Source: Anastatus disparis (taxonomy: Eukaryota > Arthropoda > Insecta > Hymenoptera > Eupelmidae). From it: a stretch of 64,000 nucleotides of DNA. A program made the translations under genes and the position numbers. The stretch is taken from assembly GCA_017163975.1 (NCBI GenBank), contig JAFFSR010000244.1, positions 10,293,501 through 10,357,500 on the forward strand. Direction: 5' to 3'. How positions within the stretch are numbered: the stretch's first letter is position 1; each line of letters begins with the position of its first letter. Positions 36,413-47,741 of the stretch are shown in pieces. Below the pieces are notes generated by a model. The model worked only from the letters and a program-made list of their open reading frames with translations, made no database searches and was not told the DNA's origin.

Positions 36413-39400
36413 ATGCAAGTAAAAATCAACATGGAATTATTTAAACACGCTGAGAATGGTAATATGTACAATGTTCAAGAATATATTGAAAAAAATGATA
36501 TACCAATCGATTCAAAAAATACAGATTACCTAGTTTTACGATATGCACTTTGGAGACGTCATAGAGAAATTGCTAAATTTCTCATTGAAAGTGGCTGCAG
36601 AGTTAATAAAATGAAATCATCAACTACTACACCATTACATATTGCCATAAAACAAAAAGACACTGAAATTGTAAAAATTCTTTTAGCTAGGGGAGCAATA
36701 ATTGAACGAATAGATCACAAAGGCATGTTACCATTGTATTTAGCAGTACAAATAAGAGAAAATGAAATAATTAATTTAATAATAAAAAATTTACGTGATG
36801 TATCCAATCATAGTTCAACAATAAATAAATTAAGCTCATTACACATAGCTATGCTGGAGGATAAAGCGCAAACTGTTCGGGATATGTTCAAGTAAGTCTT
36901 ATTTTAAATTTATAAAAGCTTTTAATGTAGATAATATTATTAAAAATATAACACCTTTTTGTTTAATTTTAGATCCAAAGAAGCCATAATAATATCTGTT
37001 AATGATCCGCTAATTTCCACGGCTGAATATTGGAATAGCTATAAACCACATATTATAGAAGTATTATCAGACCATGATGCTAACACGAACACAAAAGATT
37101 GTAAAGCTTCAAGTCCACTTCATTTAGCTGTATTCATCAAAAATGAAAATAGCGTTGATTTGATTCTGGAAAAACATTGGATGTCATTTGAAAATAATAA
37201 TTCAGTAGATAATACAGGATTGTCACATTTTCACATTGCCTGTATGTTGAATGAATCACACGTTGTGACAAGCTTTATAAAAATTGGAGTAGAAATCAAT
37301 AGTACTATAAGTGAAACTTCACCATATTGGCCTGGCTATTCGCCTTTACATTTCGCTGTAGAACATCACTGCTTAAACACAGCAAAGTTACTTCTAAGTT
37401 CTAATGCTGATGTAAATTTGAAAAATAGTGAAGGATTAACTCCTTTGCACATTGCAGTCAAGCACAATCAGATAGATGCTGTGCGATTATTGTTAAAATA
37501 TGGAGCAAATATAAATATACAAGATTCGAATAATCGCTCACCGCTTCATTTATCTCTAGAACTTGAATATTTATCTATTACGAATGTAATTTTAGAAGAA
37601 TATAAACAATTTTCTCACAGTATTAATCCAGTTGATAATAGAGGAATTTCGCACTTTCATATTGCTTGCATAAGAAACTATCCTCATGTGGTTGAAGGCT
37701 TTTTGAAGAACGGTGTGAATATCAATGTTCCTATAATGATAAATGATAAGCAGTGGCCTGGTTTTACAGCTCTACATCTTGCTGTAACATTTGGCAATAC
37801 AGAAACAATAAAGACACTTCTAAGTTTTGACAAGAACAATAGCATTCAAGATGGTAAAGGACTGACTCTTGTAAATTTAAGCAATAGCCATGGGCTTACT
37901 TCTTTGCATATTGCAGTCGAAAATGATTGGATAGATTGTGTGCGGTTATTGTTGGACTACGGAGCAAACGTGAACGCACAAACTTCCATTAATTTATTAA
38001 CTCCATTACATTTAGCTATTTATCACATGAATTTTGATATTATTCATGCACTTTTGGAACTCGGTGCTGATACTAATATCGGAGATAAAAATGGTCGAAC
38101 TCCTCTACATACATTGTGTAAATTTATCAAAAGAAAAAGAAAAAATTCAGGTAAGAATTTTTCAATAAATATTATGTGTATTTTTTTAACGTCATTTTAT
38201 GCTATCATTACAAGGTATTCATTATATTTTTACGTGATACATAGTGATGCTTATATCAATCGAGTAAGACGAGGATTTCAACTCAAGAACTTGAGTTACT
38301 AATCCATGGCTTTACCGAGTGAATAATATTATAGTATAAATTATTGTTTTACTTTGGTCATTTGGAAATATGGTGGCTTATTATTGTTTTAGAATACTGT
38401 AGAAATTACTGTTTCAAAATCAAAAATTCAGATAAATACTTTGAACTTTTATTGAATACTTATAAAATTCTATTAAGAGCATGACGAAGCTGTCCGCCTT
38501 CTAATAATATTTCCAATCTTAACTTATGAATAAACGATGCGTTTAATCGAGTTTCTTTGCTACAAAGAAAAAATTTGTAAGATTAAACTCTAGTGCGGAC
38601 AACTCAAGAAATCCACCAAAATATTATACATACAAAGTTATAATAAAAACTTTCAATATGTCGTATTTTAAGGTTAGGTTTGTCGAGTTTGATATCTAAT
38701 TTCCAATCCAAGCTCATAAAAAAATAACAAGTCCAAATGATTTTTTATTTTAACAAAAATTATTGTATAAATATAGCTTTAGTGCGGACAAGTCATTATA
38801 TTTGTTTAATTTAAGAATTTAAAAAGATATTGATAAAATAAAAAAAGCAAAACTCGATTGCTGCAGCTCCGACATGCCGTTAAATACTTTAAAACATACT
38901 TGCAAAACAGTCATTTTTACTGTTTTCTTAGAAATTATATGCATTGAGCTACTACCTTTCCAAACAATTAAAGTAATGCAGAAATTTCAATTATAACATT
39001 CTTCATTATTTTAATTAAAATTGATATTAATTAGAAATTTCATTTCTTAATAAATAAAAGTAAATAATGAATTTTTTTTAGGTACTTCTACCAAAATCAC
39101 AATGAAACATTACAAGAAAGTCATAAAATCATTGGTGAATTATGGTTGTGACATAGATTCTACAGATAAAAATGGAGACACCGTTTTGCGCATAGCTGTA
39201 AATAATATTAATGCATATCTTGTTCGTTCACTTCTAGAATATGGTGCTGATATAAATATTGAAAATAACAATAAAGAAACTCCACTAACACGTTGTCGCA
39301 AAGGCGTTATTAGACATATTTTACGAAAACATATGGAAAAATTAAAAGTTATCAATTTTTATGTTAATCAAACTAACGAAAAGTATAATTTTAATTGTCA

Positions 39401-39791
39401 CTGTGGCCAATGTAAAGAGATGCCTCAATGGATAGAGAAGTGCAAAGACGAGTGCCTTAAAATGAAAAACACAACCATAGACCGTTATACGACGTTATAC
39501 AATATTTTGTTTAAAACTACTGCAGAAATGACTACCCATGTGAAAAATAATAGATTTATAGAAATCATACAATCTTCGGATTTTGACGATACTTTTCCAT
39601 TATACGGCTATTTAATCAAATTAAAATTCAATTTAGGTATTGCTAAAGGAACTGTCATAAGGTCAACAAAAGATTCATTAGAGTTTTTAATAGGTTTGCA
39701 ATTGCCTAACACATGTTCTGAAATAATTATGAATTATCTAACAGATAATGATTTACATAAATTAAGCCAAATTAATAATTTCCCGCGATAA
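36413..39791 (+). CDS. ankyrin-repeat protein with C-terminal PRANC domain, three exons
   Basis: Exons 36413-36891, 36973-38150 and 39082-39791 join in frame (donors CAA|GTAAGT and CAG|GTAAGA; acceptors TTTTAG and TTTTTTTAG) to give 788 residues. Ankyrin repeats (PLHIAI, SPLHLAV, TPLHIAV, DAVRLLLKYGANIN) fill residues about 1-625. The C-terminal 120 or so residues fit PRANC: WIEKCKDECLKMK (669 on) and LPNTCSEIIMNYL-DNDL near 760-780, an F-box-like segment. In poxviruses such proteins recruit Cullin-1 ligases; wasp PRANC genes are thought to come from Wolbachia or poxvirus-like donors. A similar role here is inference. A 142-residue block is duplicated (SHFHIAC at 244 and 386). CHCGQC at 658-663 is an odd Cys cluster. 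The start is uncertain: a second ATG at 36431 has a better context, and an upstream exon may exist. Confidence 0.9.
38182..38326 (-). repeat. tRNA-derived SINE, copy 6, degraded, in PRANC intron 2
   Basis: Recognisable by TTTAACGTCATTTTATGCTA at its left end and ACTAATCCATGGCTTTACCGAG at its right, but shortened and heavily diverged. It begins about 30 bp after the exon-2 donor. Confidence 0.7.
38473..38883. mobile_element. 411 bp TTAA-flanked nonautonomous element (copy 1)
   Basis: Ends TTAAGAGCATGACGAAGCTG and (inverted) TTAACGGCATGTCGGAGCTG, flanked by TTAA. A second copy at 47331-47741 has the same length and only about a dozen substitutions, so both moved recently. No open frame. It lies in intron 2 of the PRANC gene. 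Confidence 0.85.
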
Positions 39792-40041
39792 AATTTTTAA
39801 ACTTCAATCATCAACATACTTTGACCAATGCTATTTATTTATGTAAGCCAAATACGTTGAGCTTACTAAGTCTTAGCTTTTAAAAAGTGATTGTTGCACT
39901 GTTTATCTATTTTGTATAAAAGGACACATTTTGTTTTATAGTATATACTATTATGTATAGATAATTTTCTTGACTATGTAAAATTGTTTATTTTTATATT
40001 ATTGCGCTTTGATTGTATTATCAATTTCGTCGGATAAGTGA

Positions 40042-40047
40042 AATAAA
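40042..40047 (+). terminator. poly(A) signal candidate for the PRANC gene
   Basis: AATAAA 251 bp past the stop codon, the first clear canonical signal downstream. A short hairpin, CGAGAGAC-GT-GTCTCTCG, follows at 40069-40086. Confidence 0.5.
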
Positions 40048-40086
40048 ATGACATGACGAATTAACTTTCGAGAGACGTGTCTCTCG

Positions 40087-41197
40087 GAAATTAATGATTT
40101 TAATTTAATTTGTTCTAAAATATGTAAATGGCTCATAAGTTCATTTTAATTATTTTCAAAATTATTATATTAAGAATACTTTATTTATTTGTAAAATAAT
40201 TGAGGATAAATAAAAAATAATTGAATCATTGTAAAAAATTATGCAATACATCAAACATTTATATTATTACGAAAAATAAATATTCTAGAAATATAATTGT
40301 TATGCGAGTATTATTAATATTAGATCAAAGAAAATTTTTTTTATTTATTAGAGACTCTGTTTAATCTTTTTCATTCATATTCCATATATAAATATTATTT
40401 AAAAAGATTTAAGTTAATTGAGAATTCGTGAACTTATAATTATATAGTTGTCATTCACGTTATCTAAAACTGATATTAACAACTTTAAATTATAAGTTGT
40501 AGTATAGAAACCATAAAACATAATCTTACTTAATATCTTTATAATGTACACTTTCTTCATTGTTTTAAATCGTGCGATAATATTCTTATATGGAAAACAC
40601 CAATGCTATGTAGATTTTGTCTTTTATAGAGAAAATAATGGAGCACGAATTTTAAGACTTATTTTATGTCTTAATTTTTTAGATGTTTACATATTATTAT
40701 TAATTTTATTATATAGGATATTTTATATCAACCCGCATTTAAAAAAAATAAAAATTCTACGAGTTTGGGAATATCTTCTATTTCGTACTATAAATTTGCA
40801 AAAAAAGATTTCAGAGATTTCAGTCAAAAAAGACAAAAGTTAGAGTTAGAATGTTTTAATTTTTTCAAATCTTTGGCTAAATATATTTTTTATGAATTTT
40901 TTATTAAAAAACTATAAATTTTTAGTAAAAACTCAATGAAAAACTTTCTGTTAGAAATAACAAAATATATGCTCGGATTTTCGTAAATTACAGTTGACAG
41001 TTTTTTTAGCTTATCATTATTTTTAACAGCTAATTTTTCTTATTACGAAGCATATCCTAAGGAGGAGTCCGGATAGTTTTTTAATTGGCAAAAAAGTCTG
41101 AAAAAATAGTAGTCGATTTTTCACAAAAATATTGCGTTTTGGAAAAAATATATGAAAACATCTCTGATTGGTAATTATGTGTAGAATAAATTTTAAT
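40087..41197. other. AT-rich intergenic DNA, no feature seen
   Basis: The 99-codon plus frame at 40544-40843 is hydrophobic, AT-driven and unrecognised. I do not call it a gene. Confidence 0.35.
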
Positions 41198-41211
41198 TTT
41201 TACATATCATT

Positions 41212-41419
41212 TTTTTTATTTTTTTATTTTATTTAACGCCACTGTATTTATGCTATCATTATGATGCTAATTAGCGACGGAGATTTTTATTGTGTTTGTA
41301 AACAAAGCACATGTACCGCATACAGTGGTGCTTGTATAAAATAGCCGAGAGCGGGATTCGAACTCGAATCCTCGAGTTTATAAATCCATCGCTCTACCGA
41401 CTGAGCCACTGACGATCTC
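41212..41419 (-). repeat. tRNA-derived SINE, copy 7, with target-site duplication
   Basis: Full-length minus-strand copy flanked on both sides by TTTTACATATCATT (41198-41211 and 41420-41433), a 14 bp target-site duplication. This is the clearest evidence that the family spread by retrotransposition, and it marks this copy as relatively young. Confidence 0.93.
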
Positions 41420-41433
41420 TTTTACATATCATT

Positions 41434-42600
41434 ATTAGCTGATCTTTATAATTAAAAATGAAATTTTGAAATTTCGGTTTCGTTGAATTGTTTTAGGAAT
41501 ATGCTTTATAGTGACTTAAATCACAATCCATAAAAATTAAAATATGTTCAGCCCATAATTTCTAATAGAATATGTTTCTATATATTTTTGGGGGATCCAA
41601 CACTTTTAAGAAAAAAGCAAATCATAAATATTATGATTAAGTAAAAAATCGTTATATTTTCGCCAAGTTTATTCATTCTTTAAGAAAACATTGAAAAATT
41701 AAATTGTTAAAAGCAATTCATGTATGTTTTCATCGCCATGATAAACTAAAAACTACATATTGTAATTTGCGAAAATTTTAGTAGATTCTATATGTTATTT
41801 CCAAAAAAAGTATACTATCAAGTTTTTATCGAAAGTTGATAATTTTCTGTAAAAACTTTAACAAACAATTTATTCTATAAAAAATTTAAAAAAATCGAAT
41901 TATTCTGTAACTCTCAATTTTTTTAGGTATAAGTTTTACGATTATTCGCCACTCTTCTCTCCCCTCAGCTGCTCTTTACCCCTTTCCCCCCTCTTATCTC
42001 AAAAAACATATTATTTTTCTAAATGGTCGTTTTTGTTGCGCCACCTGTTATTTTGTCCCCTTTCCTCTCTTATAATCGCCAATCATCGTTTCGCACTATA
42101 CGTCAACCCCCTCATTCTAACACGTTGTTGTATGTTTATTTGCTAGAAAAGAAATAATACAATAATTTATACAATTGATGTTTAAGATATTTCTTTATTC
42201 AGAAAAATATAACGCTCAAATAATTAATGCACATACATACAATACTAATTTTCTTGTCCAATATCGAAAATATCCTTACATTAAAACAACGAAAAAAAGT
42301 TTAAAAGCGTTTTGGTAAAAGTACTATAGAATTTTAAGTGCCGCTTGCTTAAAAAGATGTGTAAAGTTTAATAAGATGTGATATTTAAGAGAAGTTGTTA
42401 TTAATATTACTATTTTTCCATTTAAAAAATAAATAGACAGGCGTGATTTTTTCAGTGTAGGATCCTTGATAAATCAAAGAATAATAAAAACTAAATTATT
42501 TAATGTAATGTTTAATAATCAATCAAACTTTTTTAGGTTTCGTCTACTTTTAAAAATAAATATGAATTAGAAAAATTTATTAGAATTATTCGTTTAATAG
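41434..42600. other. AT-rich DNA with a C/T-rich block at 41940-42120
   Basis: A sharply pyrimidine-rich block (CTCTTTACCCCTTTCCCCCC) at 41940-42120. CAGTGTA near 42450 resembles the CACTGA ends of the element at 44.6 kb and may be one end of a decayed relative. Confidence 0.35.
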
Positions 42601-42897
42601 GTTGATGGGTCAATGTATTATTGAGTTGGAGGTCCATGGCTTCTTGGATCGATTGGTCGATGGTATGTCGGATCAATATATGCGGCAATGGTTTGTTGGA
42701 TTGATCCATCAGTCTATCGACGCATCAGCCCATTGTTCTATCGACCCAATCAACTCATTGATCCATCTACCCATGGAACCATTCAACCATAAGTCTATTC
42801 ATCTATCAGTTCATCCACAAACGTGTGCGTCCATTAATTCGTCGACCCGCCTATCCATTAATCATTCGATCCATCGATTCGCCCATCCTATTTGGTA
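42601..42897. repeat. degenerate 4 bp-period repeat with strand switch
   Basis: Built from variants of CCAT/CGAT/TCAT. The left half is in GATGG/TTGG orientation and the right half in CCATC/CCATT orientation, so it is roughly an inverted pair of decayed tetranucleotide arrays. The 98-codon frame across it (rich in SIHxSxHP) is an artefact of the repeat. Confidence 0.6.
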
Positions 42898-43439
42898 ATC
42901 AAATAGTTCCTTAAATCATCATAATCAGTCCGCCTATACGTTTATCTACTATTGACTTATTTATCAATCTATTTATTCAACTATTTTACCACTCTCGTTA
43001 TGCATCTGTTTTCTATCTTTGTTTCCTGACGCAATGCTGAGATTTTCAAATGATTCATTTAACAATAATCTATTTATAAGTATAATTCAAATACTGTATT
43101 TAATTACAAACATTTTTTGATAAACAAAATTAATTATTTATTTAATTTGACTTTATTATTTATTAATTTAATTTAAATTTATTGTTCATTTAGTTCATTT
43201 TATTATTTTTGTATTTCATATTGTCAAGGATATTGAGCAATTTATTCATAAGTTTATGACTATTACTTGGCCAGTTTCTGGAACGTAAATAACCAATTCC
43301 CAGCTCACTTTTTAGTTAGTTCTAAACTTTAATAATTTATTCCACGTTGAAATTTTTCGTCTTCATTTAAAAATTTATAGAATTTCTATATTACGCGTCA
43401 CTTCTCCATAAAAATATAAAATTACGACCTACCTTAACT
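42898..43439. other. AT-rich intergenic DNA, no feature seen
   Basis: Nothing supported. Confidence 0.4.
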
Positions 43440-43860
43440 ACTGAAGAAAAAAAGCCTCTATATAAATTCCAAAACTTTCCCCACAACCTATTTTTCTAAT
43501 AATAAATTATTATAAATCTTAGCAACAGCCTCCCTAAAAAGAAAAAAAAAAAATTGTAAACGGTAGGCGGATGCGATAGAGCACGCGTTCGACTATCCGC
43601 AGATGGATTGCAGGCAAAGCAAAAGAGAGAAAAAGAGAGAATAAGAGAGCTGCCTTTGGGTTTGCGCTAATGACGCGGTGCGGGCGTGTCTTAGAATTCA
43701 AGTTATTTTCAAAGCTTTCGTGAGAAGACGCATTTATCAAAAAGCCGCGCGCCACAAGCTAAAAACCACACTAAGGCTTATATTCCTTGCCGGAAGCTGT
43801 ACTCTGTGGCTTTTTAACTTTAAAAACTCATAAAAAAAAAGAAAGAAAGAGGATGGATTC
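43440..43860. promoter_or_regulatory. candidate regulatory island
   Basis: Balanced block (GGCGGATGCGATAGAGCACG, GACGCGGTGCGGGCG) with GAGA tracts, like those in the apterous flank. No coding signal on either strand. Confidence 0.3.
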
Positions 43861-44611
43861 ACACTGATTATTGCGGTTTGTTTGTAAATATAATAATTAT
43901 TTATTTCGAAAAAATATTTTCATTCTATTTTTATTTTTATCCAAAGAGTATGCGAGAGATATACTTGTGATTATTCGGGTGATGATCAAAGAGCTAGAAA
44001 TTTCTTTCTCGTAAGAATTATGGCCAAAATTATTTGCCAAATTTCTTTTTTTTCCATCCAGTTAGCAGAAAATAAAACATCTTGTGGCGGGTGTAACTTC
44101 AATTATATTCTGAGCTACTGTGCGGATTTTTAAAATTTTGTATAATTTTGAAAATTATAATTAATTTAATGGCCCTAACCGCATTAATATTAGTTCAGAT
44201 TTAGAGAATCATCGAAATATTTTTTAAATATTTCACTCAATACTCATAATATATGTTCCAAATTTTATTTAAAAATCCAAAATTTTGAAAAATTGCACTA
44301 AATAATCAGTTATGTACATTGATTTAGATTAACCGAATTTTCCAAGATTTGAAGTTTTTAATTAAAATTTTAGAATAAACACCTGAACACCTTTTGGTAT
44401 CTGGGCAAAATTAAAGATAATTTTTAAAAAGATTTGATCCACATGGGATAATTATAACGAAAAATATTAGTGCAATAAATTATGCAGTTATCGCAGAACC
44501 ATTAATTTAACAAGAGTTCAAAAATTGTCCACTTACATGTCTCAAGTATCCATTTATCGACTGGTTGATCCTATTAACTATTGTCGTATAGTAATATATT
44601 CTAATAATCTC
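43861..44611. other. AT-rich intergenic DNA, no feature seen
   Basis: Nothing supported. Confidence 0.4.
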
Positions 44612-44613
44612 TA

Positions 44614-45786
44614 CACTGAGAAAAAAATTTCATCAGATCAACTGAAATGTTATTGATTCAACAGATCTGCTGTTAATCTGACAGAATTCTTTTGATTTAA
44701 CAGAATCTGTGCAGTTGAAATAGCCCGAATACGATCGTGCTGCCAATTTAACAGTACGGCTGTTGATATAAGTGAATAACAGTTAACATAAAAAAACATA
44801 AGTCAAAATAAAAGTATGACTTACATTTCAACAAAATTTTATGAATTGAATCAATAAAATGTGCATGCTCAAAATAACTGATGAATTATTTCAATACAAA
44901 TGTTTCAATTTAATTATATCAACAGCACAGTTGTTGATATAATTGAATAACAGTTAAAATAAAAAGAACGTAAGTCAAAATAAAAGTATGACTTACATTT
45001 CAACAAAATTTTATAAATTGAACCAATAATATGCACATGCTTAAATTAACTGATAAATTATTTCAATACAAATGTTTCAATTCAATTATATCAACAGCCC
45101 TACTGTTGATATAATTGAATAACAGTTAACATAAAAAAACAGAAGTCAAAATAAAATATTTATCATTTATGTCGTTGATAAATTTATTTTATAAAGATTT
45201 TTATGTTATTCAATAAGTATTTTTAAATCTCCCACTTTTCAAAACAGTTACGTTTCGATAGTATAATAGTAGATGGCGTATTTCTTGTAACCCGCAAGTG
45301 GCGAGGTTGCACGTCAGTTAGTATATAAGAATGAACGAATTTATTCGCTGTATGTATAAATGCGATGCAATGCGATGCATATCAATTATTAGCGAGCGAT
45401 GTTAGATTTTATTTGTAAATATCAATAGTGTAGTGTAAAATCTTTAAGAATATGTTAAAAAATTTCACTTAAGAATTTGTAATAATGATCATTGTTTATA
45501 GTATGAATTATGTGTTAATTAATATCTAGAAATTGGAACACTGTGAGCCGTGAGTTTCAACTAAATAAAAAAGTTTTTATCATCTTTAAAACTTATTTGT
45601 TTGACACAATAAAAAGTAACAGCTATTTTGACTTACTTTGCTGTTAAATTAAAGTTAATTTTAAATTGAATCAATATTACGATATCTATCAAATTAACAG
45701 AACTCGTCTGTTAAATGAATAGAATATTTTATCGTGGTATATTAACAGTAGGATTCAGTTGTTACAATCATATTTTTTTTTTAGTG
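44614..45786. mobile_element. 1.17 kb TA-flanked nonautonomous DNA transposon with internal tandem repeats
   Basis: Left end CACTGAGAAAAAAATTTCATC and right end (inverted) CACTAAAAAAAAAAATATG, with TA on both sides (44612-44613, 45787-45788). Inner arms also pair: CAACTGAAATG against CAACTGAATCC. Inside are about 2.3 tandem copies of a roughly 174 bp unit (44760-45150), then unique sequence with TATATAAG near 45320. No open frame. Tc1/mariner-like by its target site. Confidence 0.72.
44757..45155. repeat. tandem repeat, about 174 bp period, 2.3 copies
   Basis: TTGATATAATTGAATAACAG followed by AAGTCAAAATAAAAGTATGAC and TTTCAACAAAATTTTAT recurs with starts near 44760, 44935 and 45110. Each unit has an inverted pair, CTGTTGATATAA and TTATATCAACAG, at its junctions. 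Confidence 0.8.
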
Positions 45787-45788
45787 TA

Positions 45789-46359
45789 CATAGTCATTTT
45801 TCAAGATATAAATTTTTATTTTAGTTATACTTTATAAAAAACTTATAAATTTATTATGATTTCCTAACATTTTAAGAATAAAATACGATTAAGCGCAGTA
45901 ATTCAAATACAATTAAATGATTACTTACTGAAAATGTTAAATAAAATATTCTTTCTCAAATATTTTATAACATATATTACATTTTTAATTCTAAACATTT
46001 ATATTCAATTTTTCAACTTTGTATGAATTCTTTTATAAAATCTGATGCTTATAGAAGAAATAATGTTGTTAAAAGAGCAATGATTAATTTTGCATAATAA
46101 AATTGTTAAAAATTAAAGTTTATCATCGTATATAATAATAAGTTTTTATTTTCGTTTTTATATAAAGAAAAGAATATTTGTGTAAAATCTGTATATAAAT
46201 ACAAGACATAAGAATGTATTCTTATTAGATAGATTACATTACAAAACTTGACAAATCACCTAAACTTAGAATTAGCTAATGAAAACAAAAATTTTTTTTA
46301 TATAAAGTTTAAATTTTGATGTTGATATTAACCTAAATACACAGGCAGAAGAAAAAGTA
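45789..46359. other. AT-rich intergenic DNA, no feature seen
   Basis: Nothing supported. Confidence 0.4.
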
Positions 46360-46540
46360 AAGAATATAAAAAGTTCAAGCATAAAAAGCCGACGACGAAG
46401 ATATTGAATTACAGGATGTGTTTTAGAGCTCAAGTAGTCATCTCCGATTACGAAAGAAAGAAGACCGCCCTTTTTTTACGTCTCTCGCGCACTCCTTTTC
46501 ACGCCTCAAAGATATAGTTTATATGCCTTGCTGAAGGATC
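46360..46540. promoter_or_regulatory. small balanced island
   Basis: Stands out from AT-rich flanks (AAGACCGCCC, CTCTCGCGCACTCC). No specific motif cluster. Confidence 0.25.
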
Positions 46541-47330
46541 AATATTTGAAGAAAAAAAAAATTTCTTAATTTGAGCGTAACAGTGTAATTGAATATTAGC
46601 GTAATTTCAACCGATTTTTTTATTTGTTATCATTATTAATAACAATATTATAATAAAAATATCAATTTACCTGCATAAATTATATAATTTTTTATCCTTA
46701 ACTAATAATATCAAAGTCATTAATAAAATTTCAAAAATGACAAAATTTCAACAAGGATTTTTACATTATGGTTCATTATTTAATTATAAAAAAGAGCTTT
46801 AACTTTATTTTTTTAAATGTGATGAACAACAATTGTAAATGTTTTCTCCCTGTAAAGCAGAAAAATGCAATTTGCGCTTAAGATTTTAAGTAAATCAATC
46901 GAGTAAATTATAAATAATAACTTACTAAATTAATGCACTTTTTTTATTCCTTTGAATCTAAATATACAAATCAATAAAAAATAGAAAAAAGTGTAAAATT
47001 TTTACATAATATGTCAATAAATCTCATTTTGTTTTAAAGGTATTAAAAAATTAATGAATTTACTCCAATAAGTATATACTTTTTAAGTTTCAAAAGTCAT
47101 AAAAACACAAGATTATATTAATTCTTACTTAATTTAGTACAAATTTTACATAAATCTCTTTTATTCGAAAATGATATATACTTAAATGATGTGTGCAAAC
47201 TTTTTAAAATCATTATAAACAATTTAAGTAAGAATAAAATTACATTGATGCTTGGTTAATTAAATAAAAAATTTACGTATATTATTAATAAATATTATTC
47301 TTTTTTATATGAAAGAATTGATAAATGGTC
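46541..47330. other. AT-rich intergenic DNA, no feature seen
   Basis: Nothing supported. Confidence 0.4.
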
Positions 47331-47741
47331 TTAAGAGCATGACGAAGCTGTCCGCCTTCTAATAATATTTCCAATCCTAACTTATGAATAAACGATGCGT
47401 TTAATCGAGTTTTTTTACTACAAAGAAAAAATTTGTAAGATTAAACTCTAGTGCGGACAACTCAAGAAATCCATCAAAATATTATACATACAAAGTTATA
47501 ATAAAAACTTTCAATGTATCGTATTTTAAGGTTAGGTTTGTCGAGTTTGATATCTAATTTCCAATCTAAGCTCATAAAAAAATAATAAGTCCAAATGATT
47601 TTTTATTTTAACAAAAATTATTGTATTAGTATAGCTTTAGTGTGGACAAGTCATTATATTTGTTTAATTTAAGAATTTAAAAAGATATTGATAAAATAAA
47701 AAAAGCAAAACTCGATTGCTGCAGCTCCGACATGCCGTTAA
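47331..47741. mobile_element. 411 bp TTAA-flanked nonautonomous element (copy 2)
   Basis: Same length, orientation and sequence as 38473-38883 apart from about a dozen base changes, with TTAA at both ends. TIR-like ends TTAAGAGCATG and (inverted) TTAACGGCATG. Confidence 0.87.

Noticed and set aside
36413..39791. Bracovirus-type vankyrin or recent Wolbachia insertion
   Set aside because: Vankyrins are short and lack PRANC, and a recent bacterial copy would have no introns. I saw no viral segment junction or bacterial neighbours.
42602..42898. 98-codon frame rich in Ser, Ile and His
   Set aside because: It is the reading of a degenerate 4 bp repeat.
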